A stretch of DNA of 64,000 bases from Anaerolineaceae bacterium. Lineage in GTDB: Bacteria > Chloroflexota > Anaerolineae > Anaerolineales > Anaerolineaceae. The stretch is taken from positions 806,001 through 870,000 of the forward strand of contig JAENZD010000001.1 in the NCBI GenBank assembly GCA_016841445.1, given 5' to 3'. The position numbers and the translations under genes were made by a program. The notes under the pieces were generated by a model. That model saw nothing but the letters and a program-made list of their open reading frames with translations, had not been told where the DNA came from and searched no databases. Below, in pieces: positions 1 through 8,005 of this stretch. The first letter of the stretch is position 1, and each line of letters starts with the position of its first letter.

Positions 1-1
1 T

Positions 2-565
2 GAATATCTCAAGCAGGCTATTCGATGGGCGGCTGATGCAGGTGCACCGGTTGTGAATACGGACGAAGGTCCGAAACCTACCTGGACATCCAAGGAGATG
101 GATTATCAATTAATGACCTATACTTTAACGGAAGCCAGTATGGTTGCAGAACGGCATGGGATCAAGATCGGGTTGGAACCCCACCAACAATATAGCAAGT
201 CCCTGGAAGGTTTGGACAGCATTTATGAGCTGGTTGATTCCCCTGCAATTGGTATTAATTATGATACTGGCAACAGCTATTTGGCTGGAACGACAGATAC
301 TTATGAATGGCTCCAGCATGTCAATGACCGCTTGATCCATCTACACGCTAAAGATATCAGTTTTGAACAAAGCGGTGAGGAACGCGGAAAAGTAACTGGT
401 ACTGCTGTTGGTTGTGCCTGTGGTGAAGGTGTCGTTGATTGGAAGCGCGTAATCAGCATTGTGAAGGATTGCCCCAACGATATCGTTTTCAGCGTGGAAT
501 GTGGTACTGTCCCGGAAGCGATCACAAGCTATGATCATCTCAGCAAGTTGATTGCTGAAGCATAA
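2..565 (+). CDS. Sugar phosphate isomerase/epimerase (TIM barrel), 5'-truncated by window edge
   Basis: The reading frame is open from the first bases of the window, so only the C-terminal ~187 residues are visible; the GTG at 53 is internal, not a start. The four metal ligands usual for xylose-isomerase-like TIM barrels can be placed: Glu in IGLEPHQQY, Asp in GINYDTGNSYL, His in IHLHAKD and Glu in FSVECGT. The family isomerises or epimerises sugars, keto-inositols or sugar phosphates in the cytoplasm; the substrate is not readable from sequence. It converges on the minus-strand operon ending at 690 and contains a second family member's partner there, so it probably belongs to the same carbohydrate pathway. 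Family is clear; exact reaction unknown. Confidence 0.85.
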   Translation, partial: EYLKQAIRWAADAGAPVVNTDEGPKPTWTSKEMDYQLMTYTLTEASMVAERHGIKIGLEPHQQYSKSLEGLDSIYELVDSPAIGINYDTGNSYLAGTTDTYEWLQHVNDRLIHLHAKDISFEQSGEERGKVTGTAVGCACGEGVVDWKRVISIVKDCPNDIVFSVECGTVPEAITSYDHLSKLIAEA

Positions 566-586
566 AAAACCTACTGATTGAAGTGG

Positions 587-686
587 CTAAACGAGGTTGC
601 CAGGTGGCAATACTTCGTTTAGTTTGTCCGGTTATTGATTGAATTAGAGAATTTCAAATCTAATCAATCAATAACCGGTTTTGTTT
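587..686. terminator. Two stacked hairpins, bidirectional terminator between convergent genes
   Basis: The first inverted repeat (587-622) pairs CTAAACGA with TCGTTTAG and contains an inner TTGCCA/TGGCAA stem. The second (628-678) pairs a 20-base arm starting CCGGTTATTGATTGA with its complement (one bulged A) and is followed by TTTTGTTTT. The location between convergent genes fits transcription termination in both directions. Confidence 0.8.
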
Positions 687-689
687 TAC

Positions 690-1652
690 TTAAGCCCAGA
701 ACATTTCACCTGGTTTTTCAAAAGTGACAGCGTCTTGAAGCACGGACATTCCCTTTGAGATGCCTTCATCAAATGACATCAGAGCATCTTCGTGCTCAAT
801 TGAAATGACATAATCATAACCAACCATGCGCAGTGCACTGACAATATCTTTCCAGACTTTAGTATCATGACCATAACCAATCGCCCGAAAGGTCCAGGAT
901 CGGTCGGGAATCTGTCCATAGGGTTTATGGTCATTACAGCCATTGACCGCAATATTCAGATGGTCAACATAAGAGTCTTTGCCATGGACGTGGAATATGG
1001 CATCTCCAAGTTTTCGTACTGCTGCAACAGGATCGACCCCATTCCAGAAAAGGTGGCTGGGGTCAAAATTTGCGCCCAGGTTTGGACCTGTTTCGTTCCG
1101 CATGCGTAGAAGGGTTTCAACGTTATAGATTAACATACCCGGATGCATTTCAATCCCGATCTTCACGCCATGCTCCCTTGCAAAGGATTCAGCCTGTTTC
1201 CAGTAAGGAATTCCAACTTCATCCCACTGATATTTCAATATGTCCAGGAAGTGGGGAGGCCATGGGCAGGTGACCCAATTGGGCATGGTGTCGCCAGGAG
1301 CACCGGCTGGTAACCCGGAAAGGACATTAACTACAGGTACATCCATCAATTTCGCAAGAGTTACCGTATTTTTAAACACTTCGTCAGATTCTTCTGCGAT
1401 TTCTTTATCCGGAGAGAGTGGTTCATAATGGCAAGAAAAAGCACTGATGATCATATCCCTTGAAGAAAATATTTCGAGGTATTCATCACGTTTTGCAGCA
1501 CTCTCCAATAATTCGTCAACCGGACAATGCTGACTGCCCGGGTAACCGCCTGTTCCAATCTCGGCAGCTTCTGCACCCAATTTCCTTAGAATATCCAGGG
1601 TTTCTTCCAGTGGTTGACCTTGATACGGTGGTGTGAATACGCCAATTTTCAT
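690..1652 (-). CDS. Sugar phosphate isomerase/epimerase family protein (TIM barrel)
   Basis: This 320-residue protein is a full-length xylose-isomerase-like TIM barrel. Candidate metal ligands are Glu in IGIEMHPG, Asp in GANFDPSHLFW, His in FHVHGKDSY and Glu in ISIEHED. The ATG at 1652 is preceded by AGGAGG, located inside the end of the upstream gene. It is the last gene of the overlapping minus-strand operon begun by the GntR regulator, so it likely interconverts a sugar or keto-sugar intermediate produced by the dehydrogenase of the same operon. IolE/IolH-like enzymes of inositol metabolism and D-apiose or tagatose isomerases are in the same superfamily; the sequence does not discriminate. 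Confidence 0.85.
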   Translation of the reverse strand: MKIGVFTPPYQGQPLEETLDILRKLGAEAAEIGTGGYPGSQHCPVDELLESAAKRDEYLEIFSSRDMIISAFSCHYEPLSPDKEIAEESDEVFKNTVTLAKLMDVPVVNVLSGLPAGAPGDTMPNWVTCPWPPHFLDILKYQWDEVGIPYWKQAESFAREHGVKIGIEMHPGMLIYNVETLLRMRNETGPNLGANFDPSHLFWNGVDPVAAVRKLGDAIFHVHGKDSYVDHLNIAVNGCNDHKPYGQIPDRSWTFRAIGYGHDTKVWKDIVSALRMVGYDYVISIEHEDALMSFDEGISKGMSVLQDAVTFEKPGEMFWA

Positions 1653-1653
1653 T

Positions 1654-2958
1654 TCATCCTCCTGAATGTTTGGTTAATAATTGGTCTTGTTCTCTACGTA
1701 ATTTTACAACGATTTGGCTCTCATCAAGCAGCACATCGTCCCAGGTGATGATTTCACCCTTATGTATATCCTTGGTGATCCTGGCTCCAGGTGCTAATCC
1801 AACAGGAAGGGCATTCATCGAACGGGCTTTTTCATAATGATCCATCAAGCCATGGAAAGTATAACCGCCAAAGGTATCCAATAAGTCACCCGGTTTCAAC
1901 GATTTTTTAGCGACGGTCATGACATCAGCTGTAGGTTGATCCTGGGAAATTAGTGTGATTTCTCTGTGGAGGTAAGCTCTGGCCACGGAGATTGGCGCTT
2001 CGATAAACCATAAATGATATGGACGGAAGAATGTGAAGTATTTTCCCTTACCAACTTTTAAGTACTGAAGATCGTCCTGGATGCGATCATCTAAAATTCT
2101 TGTGACGATAAAGACACCACCCGACATTGCTGAACCCTGGACAAAATCAACCGTGTTGGGTTCTAATGTGATTCCACCATCATCAACTAACGCAAAAATT
2201 CGGGATACGGTTTCCAGGTCAGCTTTTGGGCCTACCATGCCGCGCTGGATGGGTTTTGCCCCCACAGCGTTTGCAGCACATGTCATCTCAAACATGGTTT
2301 TTGTACCATCGACATAGGATGCAACCTGGTATGGATCCTTATTGGATTTCTCAGCTGATTCCGCGACCATATCAGGGTTTGCATCGGTGTTTAATGGATT
2401 ATTTTTACCCTTTCCGATAACGATGGGTTCAAAGCCAAGTGTTTTTACAAAATCATAGAGTTCCATCAAACAACCCGGTTCATCACCTGATGAAACGGTA
2501 TACAGGATTCCGGCTTCTTCTGCTTTCTTTTTCAAGATTAGCCCAGCGGTCACATCCGCTTCGATGTTAACCATTACCACATCCTTGCCGTTATTAATGC
2601 AGCTTAAAGCAGTTTCAGCACCGATAGCGGGGGAGGGAGTGATATCTGCGACGATATCTACATCATCTGTTTGGGATGCTAATTGGTAAGAACCGGTTAT
2701 GACTTTCTTGCCTGACCGTATTGCATCCATTGCCTGAGCAGGAGAGTTTGCTTCAGCAATCATAGATGGATCAACGCCGCTTCTTATAAATGTTGCTCTG
2801 GCTAAACTAATGTCTTCATCAGCGAGTAGATTTACAGACATACCTTTGACCGAATTGCATTGTTGTACGAAACCGCTGCCTATCCAACCCGCACCGCTGA
2901 CGCCAACCCGAATTGGACGGTTCTGTTCTTCCAATTTTGCTAATTCTTTATGGATCAT
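1654..2958 (-). CDS. NAD(P)-dependent oxidoreductase with C-terminal SAF domain (COG4091-like)
   Basis: This 434-residue protein starts with a Rossmann fold (IRVGVSGAGWIGSGFVQQ, about residues 16-33), continues with a dehydrogenase-like middle part (MVNIEADVTAG, SSGDEPG) and ends in an SAF-like domain (LAPGARITKDIHKGEIITWDDV). That layout is the one of the predicted homoserine-dehydrogenase-like COG4091 group, whose members often sit in operons for branched or four-carbon sugar acids. The reaction is unproven. It overlaps the transketolase subunit gene by 4 bp (ATGA), with AAGGGGAGA ahead of the start, indicating translational coupling. Confidence 0.8.
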   Translation of the reverse strand: MIHKELAKLEEQNRPIRVGVSGAGWIGSGFVQQCNSVKGMSVNLLADEDISLARATFIRSGVDPSMIAEANSPAQAMDAIRSGKKVITGSYQLASQTDDVDIVADITPSPAIGAETALSCINNGKDVVMVNIEADVTAGLILKKKAEEAGILYTVSSGDEPGCLMELYDFVKTLGFEPIVIGKGKNNPLNTDANPDMVAESAEKSNKDPYQVASYVDGTKTMFEMTCAANAVGAKPIQRGMVGPKADLETVSRIFALVDDGGITLEPNTVDFVQGSAMSGGVFIVTRILDDRIQDDLQYLKVGKGKYFTFFRPYHLWFIEAPISVARAYLHREITLISQDQPTADVMTVAKKSLKPGDLLDTFGGYTFHGLMDHYEKARSMNALPVGLAPGARITKDIHKGEIITWDDVLLDESQIVVKLRREQDQLLTKHSGG

Positions 2959-3929
2959 GCGGTCTCCCCTTTTGCAGCCAATACTTCTCGGGCTTTGGCT
3001 TCAATATCAGATGAAGTTAGATGATATTTCTCCAGAAGATCATCGGGATCTCCTGATTCGACATAGGTATCAGCCAATCCTACAAACCGCATTGGGACAG
3101 GGCAGTTTTCAGCAACAACACGTGCGACATTGCTGCCCATACCGCCATGCAGCAGGTGTTCTTCTGCTGTGACGATTGCACCTGTTTCCTTTGCAGCTTT
3201 TGTGATAGCTTCGCGGTCAATTGGCCTGAGGGTGTGTAAGTCGATCACCCTTGCCTGGATCCCATCTTCTTGAAGAGCAACTGCTGCATCTAATGCTGCA
3301 GCGACCATCATACCATTGGCGATAATCGTCAAGTCATTGCCTTCTCGTGTTGTAATCGCTTTTCCAATGATAAATTCCTGATCCTGTGGGTATATATATG
3401 GCATCGCAATTCGGCTTGATCGCAGCCAAACTGGACCAACATGATCAGTTGCAGCTTTCACTGCCTTATGCATCGTAACTGGGTCACTGGGAACCAGGAT
3501 CACTACGGTTGGTAGACCGCCTACCAGAGCCAGGTCTTCAATGCCCATTTGAGTAGGGCCATCTTTTCCTAACGTGATGCCGCCATGGCTGCCCAGTATC
3601 TTTGCGTTGAGATTTGAGATAGCAACCGATAGTCTTATTTGGTCATATCCATTGCATAAAAGAAAGGAAGAAAAGCTGGTAATCCATGGGATCAGTCCAG
3701 CTCCCGCCATGCCAGCGCCAATACAGACTAAATTACTCTCTGCAATGCCGATGTTAAATGAACGCTCCGGAAAGGCTTTTCTCGTAAGTTCTGTCTTGGT
3801 CGAATTACCAAGGTCGCCATCCAGTACAACGACTTTAGGATTGTTTTCTACAACTTCTAAGAGCGCGTCACCAAATATGTCGCGCAGAGGTTTGGATTCT
3901 TTTAAGCCTGCTCGTTCTCCTAACCGCAT
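2955..3929 (-). CDS. Transketolase, C-terminal subunit (split enzyme)
   Basis: This 324-residue protein matches the pyrimidine-binding and C-terminal domains of transketolase: LDGDLGNSTKTELTRKAFPERSFNIGIAESN near the N-terminus, with the Glu of GIAESN being the cofactor-activating position in the family, then LPTVVILVPSDPV and the C-terminal TAEEHLLHGGMGS. It is the second half of a two-gene transketolase; its start overlaps the end of the N-terminal subunit gene by 10 bp. Together they would transfer two-carbon ketol units between sugar phosphates. Split transketolases serve either the pentose phosphate pathway or dedicated sugar pathways such as apulose-4-phosphate cleavage; operon position supports the second use. 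Confidence 0.92.
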   Translation of the reverse strand: MRLGERAGLKESKPLRDIFGDALLEVVENNPKVVVLDGDLGNSTKTELTRKAFPERSFNIGIAESNLVCIGAGMAGAGLIPWITSFSSFLLCNGYDQIRLSVAISNLNAKILGSHGGITLGKDGPTQMGIEDLALVGGLPTVVILVPSDPVTMHKAVKAATDHVGPVWLRSSRIAMPYIYPQDQEFIIGKAITTREGNDLTIIANGMMVAAALDAAVALQEDGIQARVIDLHTLRPIDREAITKAAKETGAIVTAEEHLLHGGMGSNVARVVAENCPVPMRFVGLADTYVESGDPDDLLEKYHLTSSDIEAKAREVLAAKGETA

Positions 3930-4765
3930 AAGATCTCCTTTTCAGCAGCTTTATATTGTTCAGGGTCTTTGATTGCTCGCCCGTGCCAGGTGTAGTCCTG
4001 TTCAACAAAGGAAACGCCTTTTCCTTTGACCGTGTGGGCAACTAATATCGTTGGTTGATCTTTGATTTCTTGCAGTGAATGAATTTTCTTTGTAACTGCC
4101 CCAATATCATGACCGTCAACTTCAGCCGTATACCAACCAAAAGACTGCCACTTGTCAATCAGCGGTTCCAGTCCCATTTCCCTGCTGACCGGTCCCATCT
4201 CCTGGAATTTGTTATAGTCAAGAATCACCATTAACTCATGGGTCTTAAAATGAGAAGCTGCCATCGCGGATTCCCAAATCTGACCAGCCTGACATTCACC
4301 ATCACCAATTAAAACATATACTCGATATTTCTTCCCAGTTATTCGACCGCCCAGGATATGCCCAATGCCTAATGATATGCCCTGCCCCAAGGATCCAGTC
4401 GTTGCTTCAACCCCAGGCATTTTTCCCAGGATTGGATGGCCTTGAACCGGGCTTCCAGCTTCCCTCAACCGCCATAATTCTTCTTTGGGGAAGTAACCAG
4501 CTTTAGCAAGAACAGCATACAGCAAGGGAGCGGCGTGACCTTTGCTCATGATAAAGCGATCTCGTTTAGGCCAGAGAGGTTCATCAGGACGATAGCGTAG
4601 GATCCCGTTGAAGAAAAGTGCTGTCAATAGTTCTACGGATGAAAAGGAACTGGACAGATGCCCTGATCCAGCCCTTGTCGTTGCTTTTAAGATATCCAAC
4701 CTGAGGATCTTTGCAATTTCAGTAAGTTCTTCCTGTGGAAGTTTGGTTGTTTCGTCTTTTTCCAT
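3920..4765 (-). CDS. Transketolase, N-terminal (thiamine diphosphate-binding) subunit
   Basis: The 281-residue protein carries the thiamine-diphosphate domain: GSGHLSSSFSSVELLTALFF near residue 35, SKGHAAPLLYAVLA, TGSLGQGISLGIG and the metal-binding GDGECQAGQIWE segment followed by DYNKFQ. It ends with AHTVKGKGVSF, typical of this half. It pairs with the adjacent C-terminal subunit to form one active site. An AAGGA sequence precedes the ATG at 4765. It lies 21 bp after the Gfo/Idh/MocA gene in the same operon. Confidence 0.92.
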   Translation of the reverse strand: MEKDETTKLPQEELTEIAKILRLDILKATTRAGSGHLSSSFSSVELLTALFFNGILRYRPDEPLWPKRDRFIMSKGHAAPLLYAVLAKAGYFPKEELWRLREAGSPVQGHPILGKMPGVEATTGSLGQGISLGIGHILGGRITGKKYRVYVLIGDGECQAGQIWESAMAASHFKTHELMVILDYNKFQEMGPVSREMGLEPLIDKWQSFGWYTAEVDGHDIGAVTKKIHSLQEIKDQPTILVAHTVKGKGVSFVEQDYTWHGRAIKDPEQYKAAEKEILCG

Positions 4766-4786
4766 TTTTAATCCTTAACTCTAATG

Positions 4787-5917
4787 TTATGCTTCAACCT
4801 TAACCCATGTTTTCTTTTCAGAAGATTTCACAACAGCATCCATCACGGATTGGGTCCGCCAACCATCATAGAAACTGGGGGAAAGATCTGACTTGAGGGC
4901 TATAGCATCAAGGAATAGTTTTACTTCGTGGATGAATGTATGCTCCCAGCCAATAATATGCCCGGGTGGCCACCAGGCGCTGATAAACGGATGCACACTC
5001 TCAGTCATTAAAATTGTTCGATAACCCTGATCCCCTTGATCGTCTTCAGTTGAGAAGTACTGGAGTTCGTTTAGCCGCTCCAATTCAAATTTGAGGGATC
5101 CCTTACTGCCAAACAGCTCGAACTTCAAGTAATTCTTCCGCCCGGTTGCAAACCTGGTAGAAATAAATGAACCTAAAGCGCCATTATTAAAGTGGCAAAG
5201 GAATGAGGTTGCATCATCTGCAGTTACCTCACGTGTCCCGGATCCATCCCTGACCGGACGTTCTTTAACAAAGATATTTTGTATACCGGAAACATCAGCG
5301 ACTTCTCCAACGAGATACCTGGCAAGATCGACGAGGTGGGCATTCATATCGCCATGTGCACCAGAGCCGGCTTCAACAATGTCATTTCGCCAGACGAAAG
5401 GGAAATCCGGGTTAATGAGCCAATCCTGGTAGTATACAGCATCAAAATGTCGGATGTCACCAATTTTGCCTTCGTCGATCAGCTGTTTCGCATAGATTAG
5501 TGCGGGTACCTGGCGATAATTGAAGGCAGTCATATGCACAACCCCAGCTTCCTTCGCAGCTAAATACATTGCTTTTGCCTCTTCGGCTGTCATTGCAAGC
5601 GGTTTTTCACAGATGACATGCTTGCCGGCTTTGACAGCTGCCATCGCAATTGGGAAGTGAGATTTGTTGGAAGCTGAGATATCAACAATATCAATATTGG
5701 GATCACTGACAACGTCCTCCCACTGATCGCTGACTGCCTCCCAGCCATACTGTTTTGCAAATTCATTGATGTGGTCGTCAATCTTTCGTCCGCAAGCAAC
5801 CTTCAAAACCGGCTTAATATCAAGCTTAAAGTTTTTTCTAACATTTGACCATGCATTACTATGGGCGCGTCCCATAAAACGTGTGCCAATGAGTGCAACA
5901 TTTACTTCTTTTGTCAT
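4787..5917 (-). CDS. Gfo/Idh/MocA family oxidoreductase
   Basis: A 376-residue NAD(P)-dependent sugar or cyclitol dehydrogenase. The N-terminal Rossmann motif reads VALIGTRFMGRAHSNAW; the family motif EKPLAMTAEEAKAM includes the conserved Lys of the EKP segment; the C-terminal half is the alpha/beta dimerisation domain. Members oxidise or reduce inositols, glucose-like sugars and their derivatives, so this may supply a keto-sugar to the kinase and isomerase in the operon. The start overlaps the upstream kinase gene by 4 bp (ATGA). Substrate cannot be told from the sequence. Confidence 0.88.
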   Translation of the reverse strand: MTKEVNVALIGTRFMGRAHSNAWSNVRKNFKLDIKPVLKVACGRKIDDHINEFAKQYGWEAVSDQWEDVVSDPNIDIVDISASNKSHFPIAMAAVKAGKHVICEKPLAMTAEEAKAMYLAAKEAGVVHMTAFNYRQVPALIYAKQLIDEGKIGDIRHFDAVYYQDWLINPDFPFVWRNDIVEAGSGAHGDMNAHLVDLARYLVGEVADVSGIQNIFVKERPVRDGSGTREVTADDATSFLCHFNNGALGSFISTRFATGRKNYLKFELFGSKGSLKFELERLNELQYFSTEDDQGDQGYRTILMTESVHPFISAWWPPGHIIGWEHTFIHEVKLFLDAIALKSDLSPSFYDGWRTQSVMDAVVKSSEKKTWVKVEA

Positions 5918-6891
5918 GAATCCTCCTTTTCATTGTGACTTTCTAAGAAACGGTCTACCTCTTGACGGTAGGGGATCGCTGGTAGAGCACCGCGTTTGGT
6001 GGCTGTCAGTGCGCCTGCTGCTGCCGCAAATTGGAGCACTTTTTCAAGGTTCTCTTTATGTAACCCTGTTTCTAAGGAATCAAACTGTAATAATTGATTC
6101 AGCATCGCGCCAACGAAAGCATCTCCACAGCCTATGGAGTCAATCGTTTTGACTTGAAAAGCTGGAACAAAGCCATGATGTCTGTGTGTGAAATAATACG
6201 ATCCTTTGTTGCCAAGGGTGACCAGGCAGCATTGACCGCCAATTTTCAATATTCTTTCACAGCCAGCAATTGGATCTGAAAGCCCCGTGATCAATTTGAG
6301 TTCAATGTCATTCAGCTTGATCACATCGCTTAAGGGAATGATCTCTTTTGCTGCTGATATCGCGATTTCTGTGGCATCCCACATGGTTGGTCGATAATTA
6401 AAATCGAATGAAATAAATCCCCCAGTTTTCCTGACAATTTCAATGGCTTTCAGTGTTGCGGTTTTATAAGAAGGGGATGTGAAACTTACACTATCAATAT
6501 GAAGGGCTTTTGTGTTTTTAAGCAGATCGAGGTTTAGATCTTCTTCAGACAACCGCATATCTGCACCGGGATTTCGGTAAAAGACAAATTCTGCGTGATG
6601 CTCATCAGGCATCCCAATGAAAGTCAAAGATGTTCGGGCTTCACTGTCAAAAACCATGCCTGATGTATTGACATCTTCCCGGTCCAGTACTTCTTTTAAC
6701 CAATCCCCGAATAAATCTCGTCCCACCTTACCGATAAAAGCCGTCTGTGATCCCATCCTTCTTGCTGCAACAGCAACATTAGCAGGCGCACCGCCGGGCT
6801 TAGGTGTAAAAGAAGAGACTTTAACCAGGGGTTTTCCCACTTCTGATGGAAACATATCAACCAAGATGATGCCAAGACAAATGAGATCCAT
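5914..6891 (-). CDS. PfkB-family carbohydrate kinase
   Basis: This 325-residue protein shows both PfkB signatures: the N-terminal glycine-rich region GGAPANVAVAARRMGSQTAFIGKVG and the C-terminal DSIGCGDAFVGAML, where Asp is the catalytic base of the family. Members phosphorylate fructose, ribose, 2-keto-3-deoxygluconate, inosine or related substrates. It is the second gene of the operon, 15 bp after the GntR regulator gene, and probably phosphorylates the sugar imported by the divergent ABC transporter. 5-dehydro-2-deoxygluconokinase-like and fructokinase-like functions are alternatives. Confidence 0.9.
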   Translation of the reverse strand: MDLICLGIILVDMFPSEVGKPLVKVSSFTPKPGGAPANVAVAARRMGSQTAFIGKVGRDLFGDWLKEVLDREDVNTSGMVFDSEARTSLTFIGMPDEHHAEFVFYRNPGADMRLSEEDLNLDLLKNTKALHIDSVSFTSPSYKTATLKAIEIVRKTGGFISFDFNYRPTMWDATEIAISAAKEIIPLSDVIKLNDIELKLITGLSDPIAGCERILKIGGQCCLVTLGNKGSYYFTHRHHGFVPAFQVKTIDSIGCGDAFVGAMLNQLLQFDSLETGLHKENLEKVLQFAAAAGALTATKRGALPAIPYRQEVDRFLESHNEKEDS

Positions 6892-6906
6892 TATTCTCCG
6901 TTGTTA

Positions 6907-7665
6907 TCAACCTTCAAGTTCGTTGTACAGTGTGAATCGATCTCCACGGTAATAAATCTTAAGAAATTCGACAGGAATGTTGCCAGTATAGGTGACGCGT
7001 TCAATGTAAAGCAGGGGAGCCTGTGGAATGACTTCCAGGAATTCAGCAATTTCATTCGATGCCGGAATAGCCTTGATTTTTTGGCGAGCAAAATCCAGCC
7101 GGCTGTTTAGCATTGATTCAATCGCTTTTTTTAATGGATATTTTGAATAATCATAATCCTCAAGGTGTGGGAAGTATTCTTTCACCAGGTAGCTTTCTTC
7201 GATACAAATCGGGAGGTGGTCCCCATGGCGCAGCCTGCGGATACAAACCAGATCTGTGTCAGGTGTTATCCTCAGCTCCTTAGCTTGGGTTTCGGTTGGT
7301 TTCACTGATTCACAAGATAAAACAGTCGTCTCTGGTTTCATCCCCCTGCGGTTCATTTCGTCGGTAAAACTGACGATTTTTTCAAGAGATTGCTGCAATC
7401 CAGGTTTCGCTACGGTTGTCCCTTTACCTCTTTCGCGGATAATAAATCCTTCATCAGAAAGGCGGGTCAGGACTTGACGGGCTGTATTTCTGCTGATTTC
7501 GAACATTTCAATTAACTCGGCTTCAGTGAAGAAACTGTCTCCCGATCCATATTGATCGCTATCCAACAAGCTCCGCATAATTTCATATAGTTGTTGATGA
7601 AGAGGTACACGGCTGTTTCTATCCAAACTTATGGCCGATATTGGTATTTTTGATACGTTTCGCAC
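6907..7665 (-). CDS. GntR-family transcriptional regulator (HutC/UTRA type)
   Basis: I place the start at the GTG at 7665 (252 residues), because AGGAG lies 5 nt upstream; a longer frame reaching 7749 would overlap the promoter. An N-terminal winged helix-turn-helix (PLHQQLYEIMRSLL ... TEAELIEMFEISRNTARQVL) is followed by a UTRA effector domain (SCESVKPTETQAKELRI ... ICIEESYLVKEYF ... PLLYIERVTY). It is the first gene of the minus-strand operon and divergent from the transporter. Two TGTA..TACA dyads at both promoters make it the likely local, autoregulated repressor, released by a sugar phosphate. Confidence 0.9.
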   Translation of the reverse strand: MRNVSKIPISAISLDRNSRVPLHQQLYEIMRSLLDSDQYGSGDSFFTEAELIEMFEISRNTARQVLTRLSDEGFIIRERGKGTTVAKPGLQQSLEKIVSFTDEMNRRGMKPETTVLSCESVKPTETQAKELRITPDTDLVCIRRLRHGDHLPICIEESYLVKEYFPHLEDYDYSKYPLKKAIESMLNSRLDFARQKIKAIPASNEIAEFLEVIPQAPLLYIERVTYTGNIPVEFLKIYYRGDRFTLYNELEG

Positions 7666-7697
7666 GTTATCTCCTAAAATTGAAAAGATATTAGAAT

Positions 7698-7749
7698 GTA
7701 AGAATATACCTACAATTGATATTATATATCGCTTTGATTTCAATGTCAA
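7698..7749 (-). promoter_or_regulatory. Promoter of gntR-kinase operon with overlapping operator-like dyad
   Basis: On the minus strand TTGACA (7749-7744) and TATAAT (7726-7721) are separated by exactly 17 nt, a perfect sigma-70 consensus. Just downstream, at 7698-7715, lies the imperfect dyad TGTAAGAATATACCTACA (7 of 9 positions symmetrical), which would cover the transcription start. Such a site fits a HutC-type GntR operator. Confidence 0.75.
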
Positions 7750-7818
7750 ACCAGGTTTGTGTTCGGTTCAAGGAGGAAAAAACTCAGATATTGGTGTTAA
7801 ACTTCTCTTAATTTACTC

Positions 7819-7861
7819 TTGACATGGGAATAACACTCATATATAATTGCTTGTAATTACA
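7819..7861 (+). promoter_or_regulatory. Promoter of the ABC transporter operon with operator at +1
   Basis: TTGACA (7819-7824) and TATAAT (7842-7847) are separated by 17 nt, a perfect consensus promoter. The palindrome TGTAATTACA (7852-7861) covers the expected start site and shares TGTA/TACA half sites with the dyad of the divergent promoter, so one regulator could repress both directions. Confidence 0.78.
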
Positions 7862-7910
7862 GGACAAATACATAACAATTAAATGGGTCCTGCTTTTTTT
7901 TAGGTGATTG

Positions 7911-7930
7911 CGCAAACGTTTTCTTTTGCG
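7911..7930. promoter_or_regulatory. Possible second regulatory dyad in the leader (LacI/CRE-like)
   Basis: CGCAAA (7911-7916) and TTTGCG (7925-7930) form an inverted repeat around a CG-centred GCAAACGTTTTC core, resembling LacI-family or catabolite operators. It lies between the promoter and the start of the binding-protein gene. No LacI-family gene is in the window, so this is tentative. Confidence 0.3.
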
Positions 7931-8005
7931 TTCACGTTATTTTCTGGCTTGATCTGAGAACCATAGTTCAAGCACAATTCACCAAATACCTATGGAGGTA
8001 GAAAC

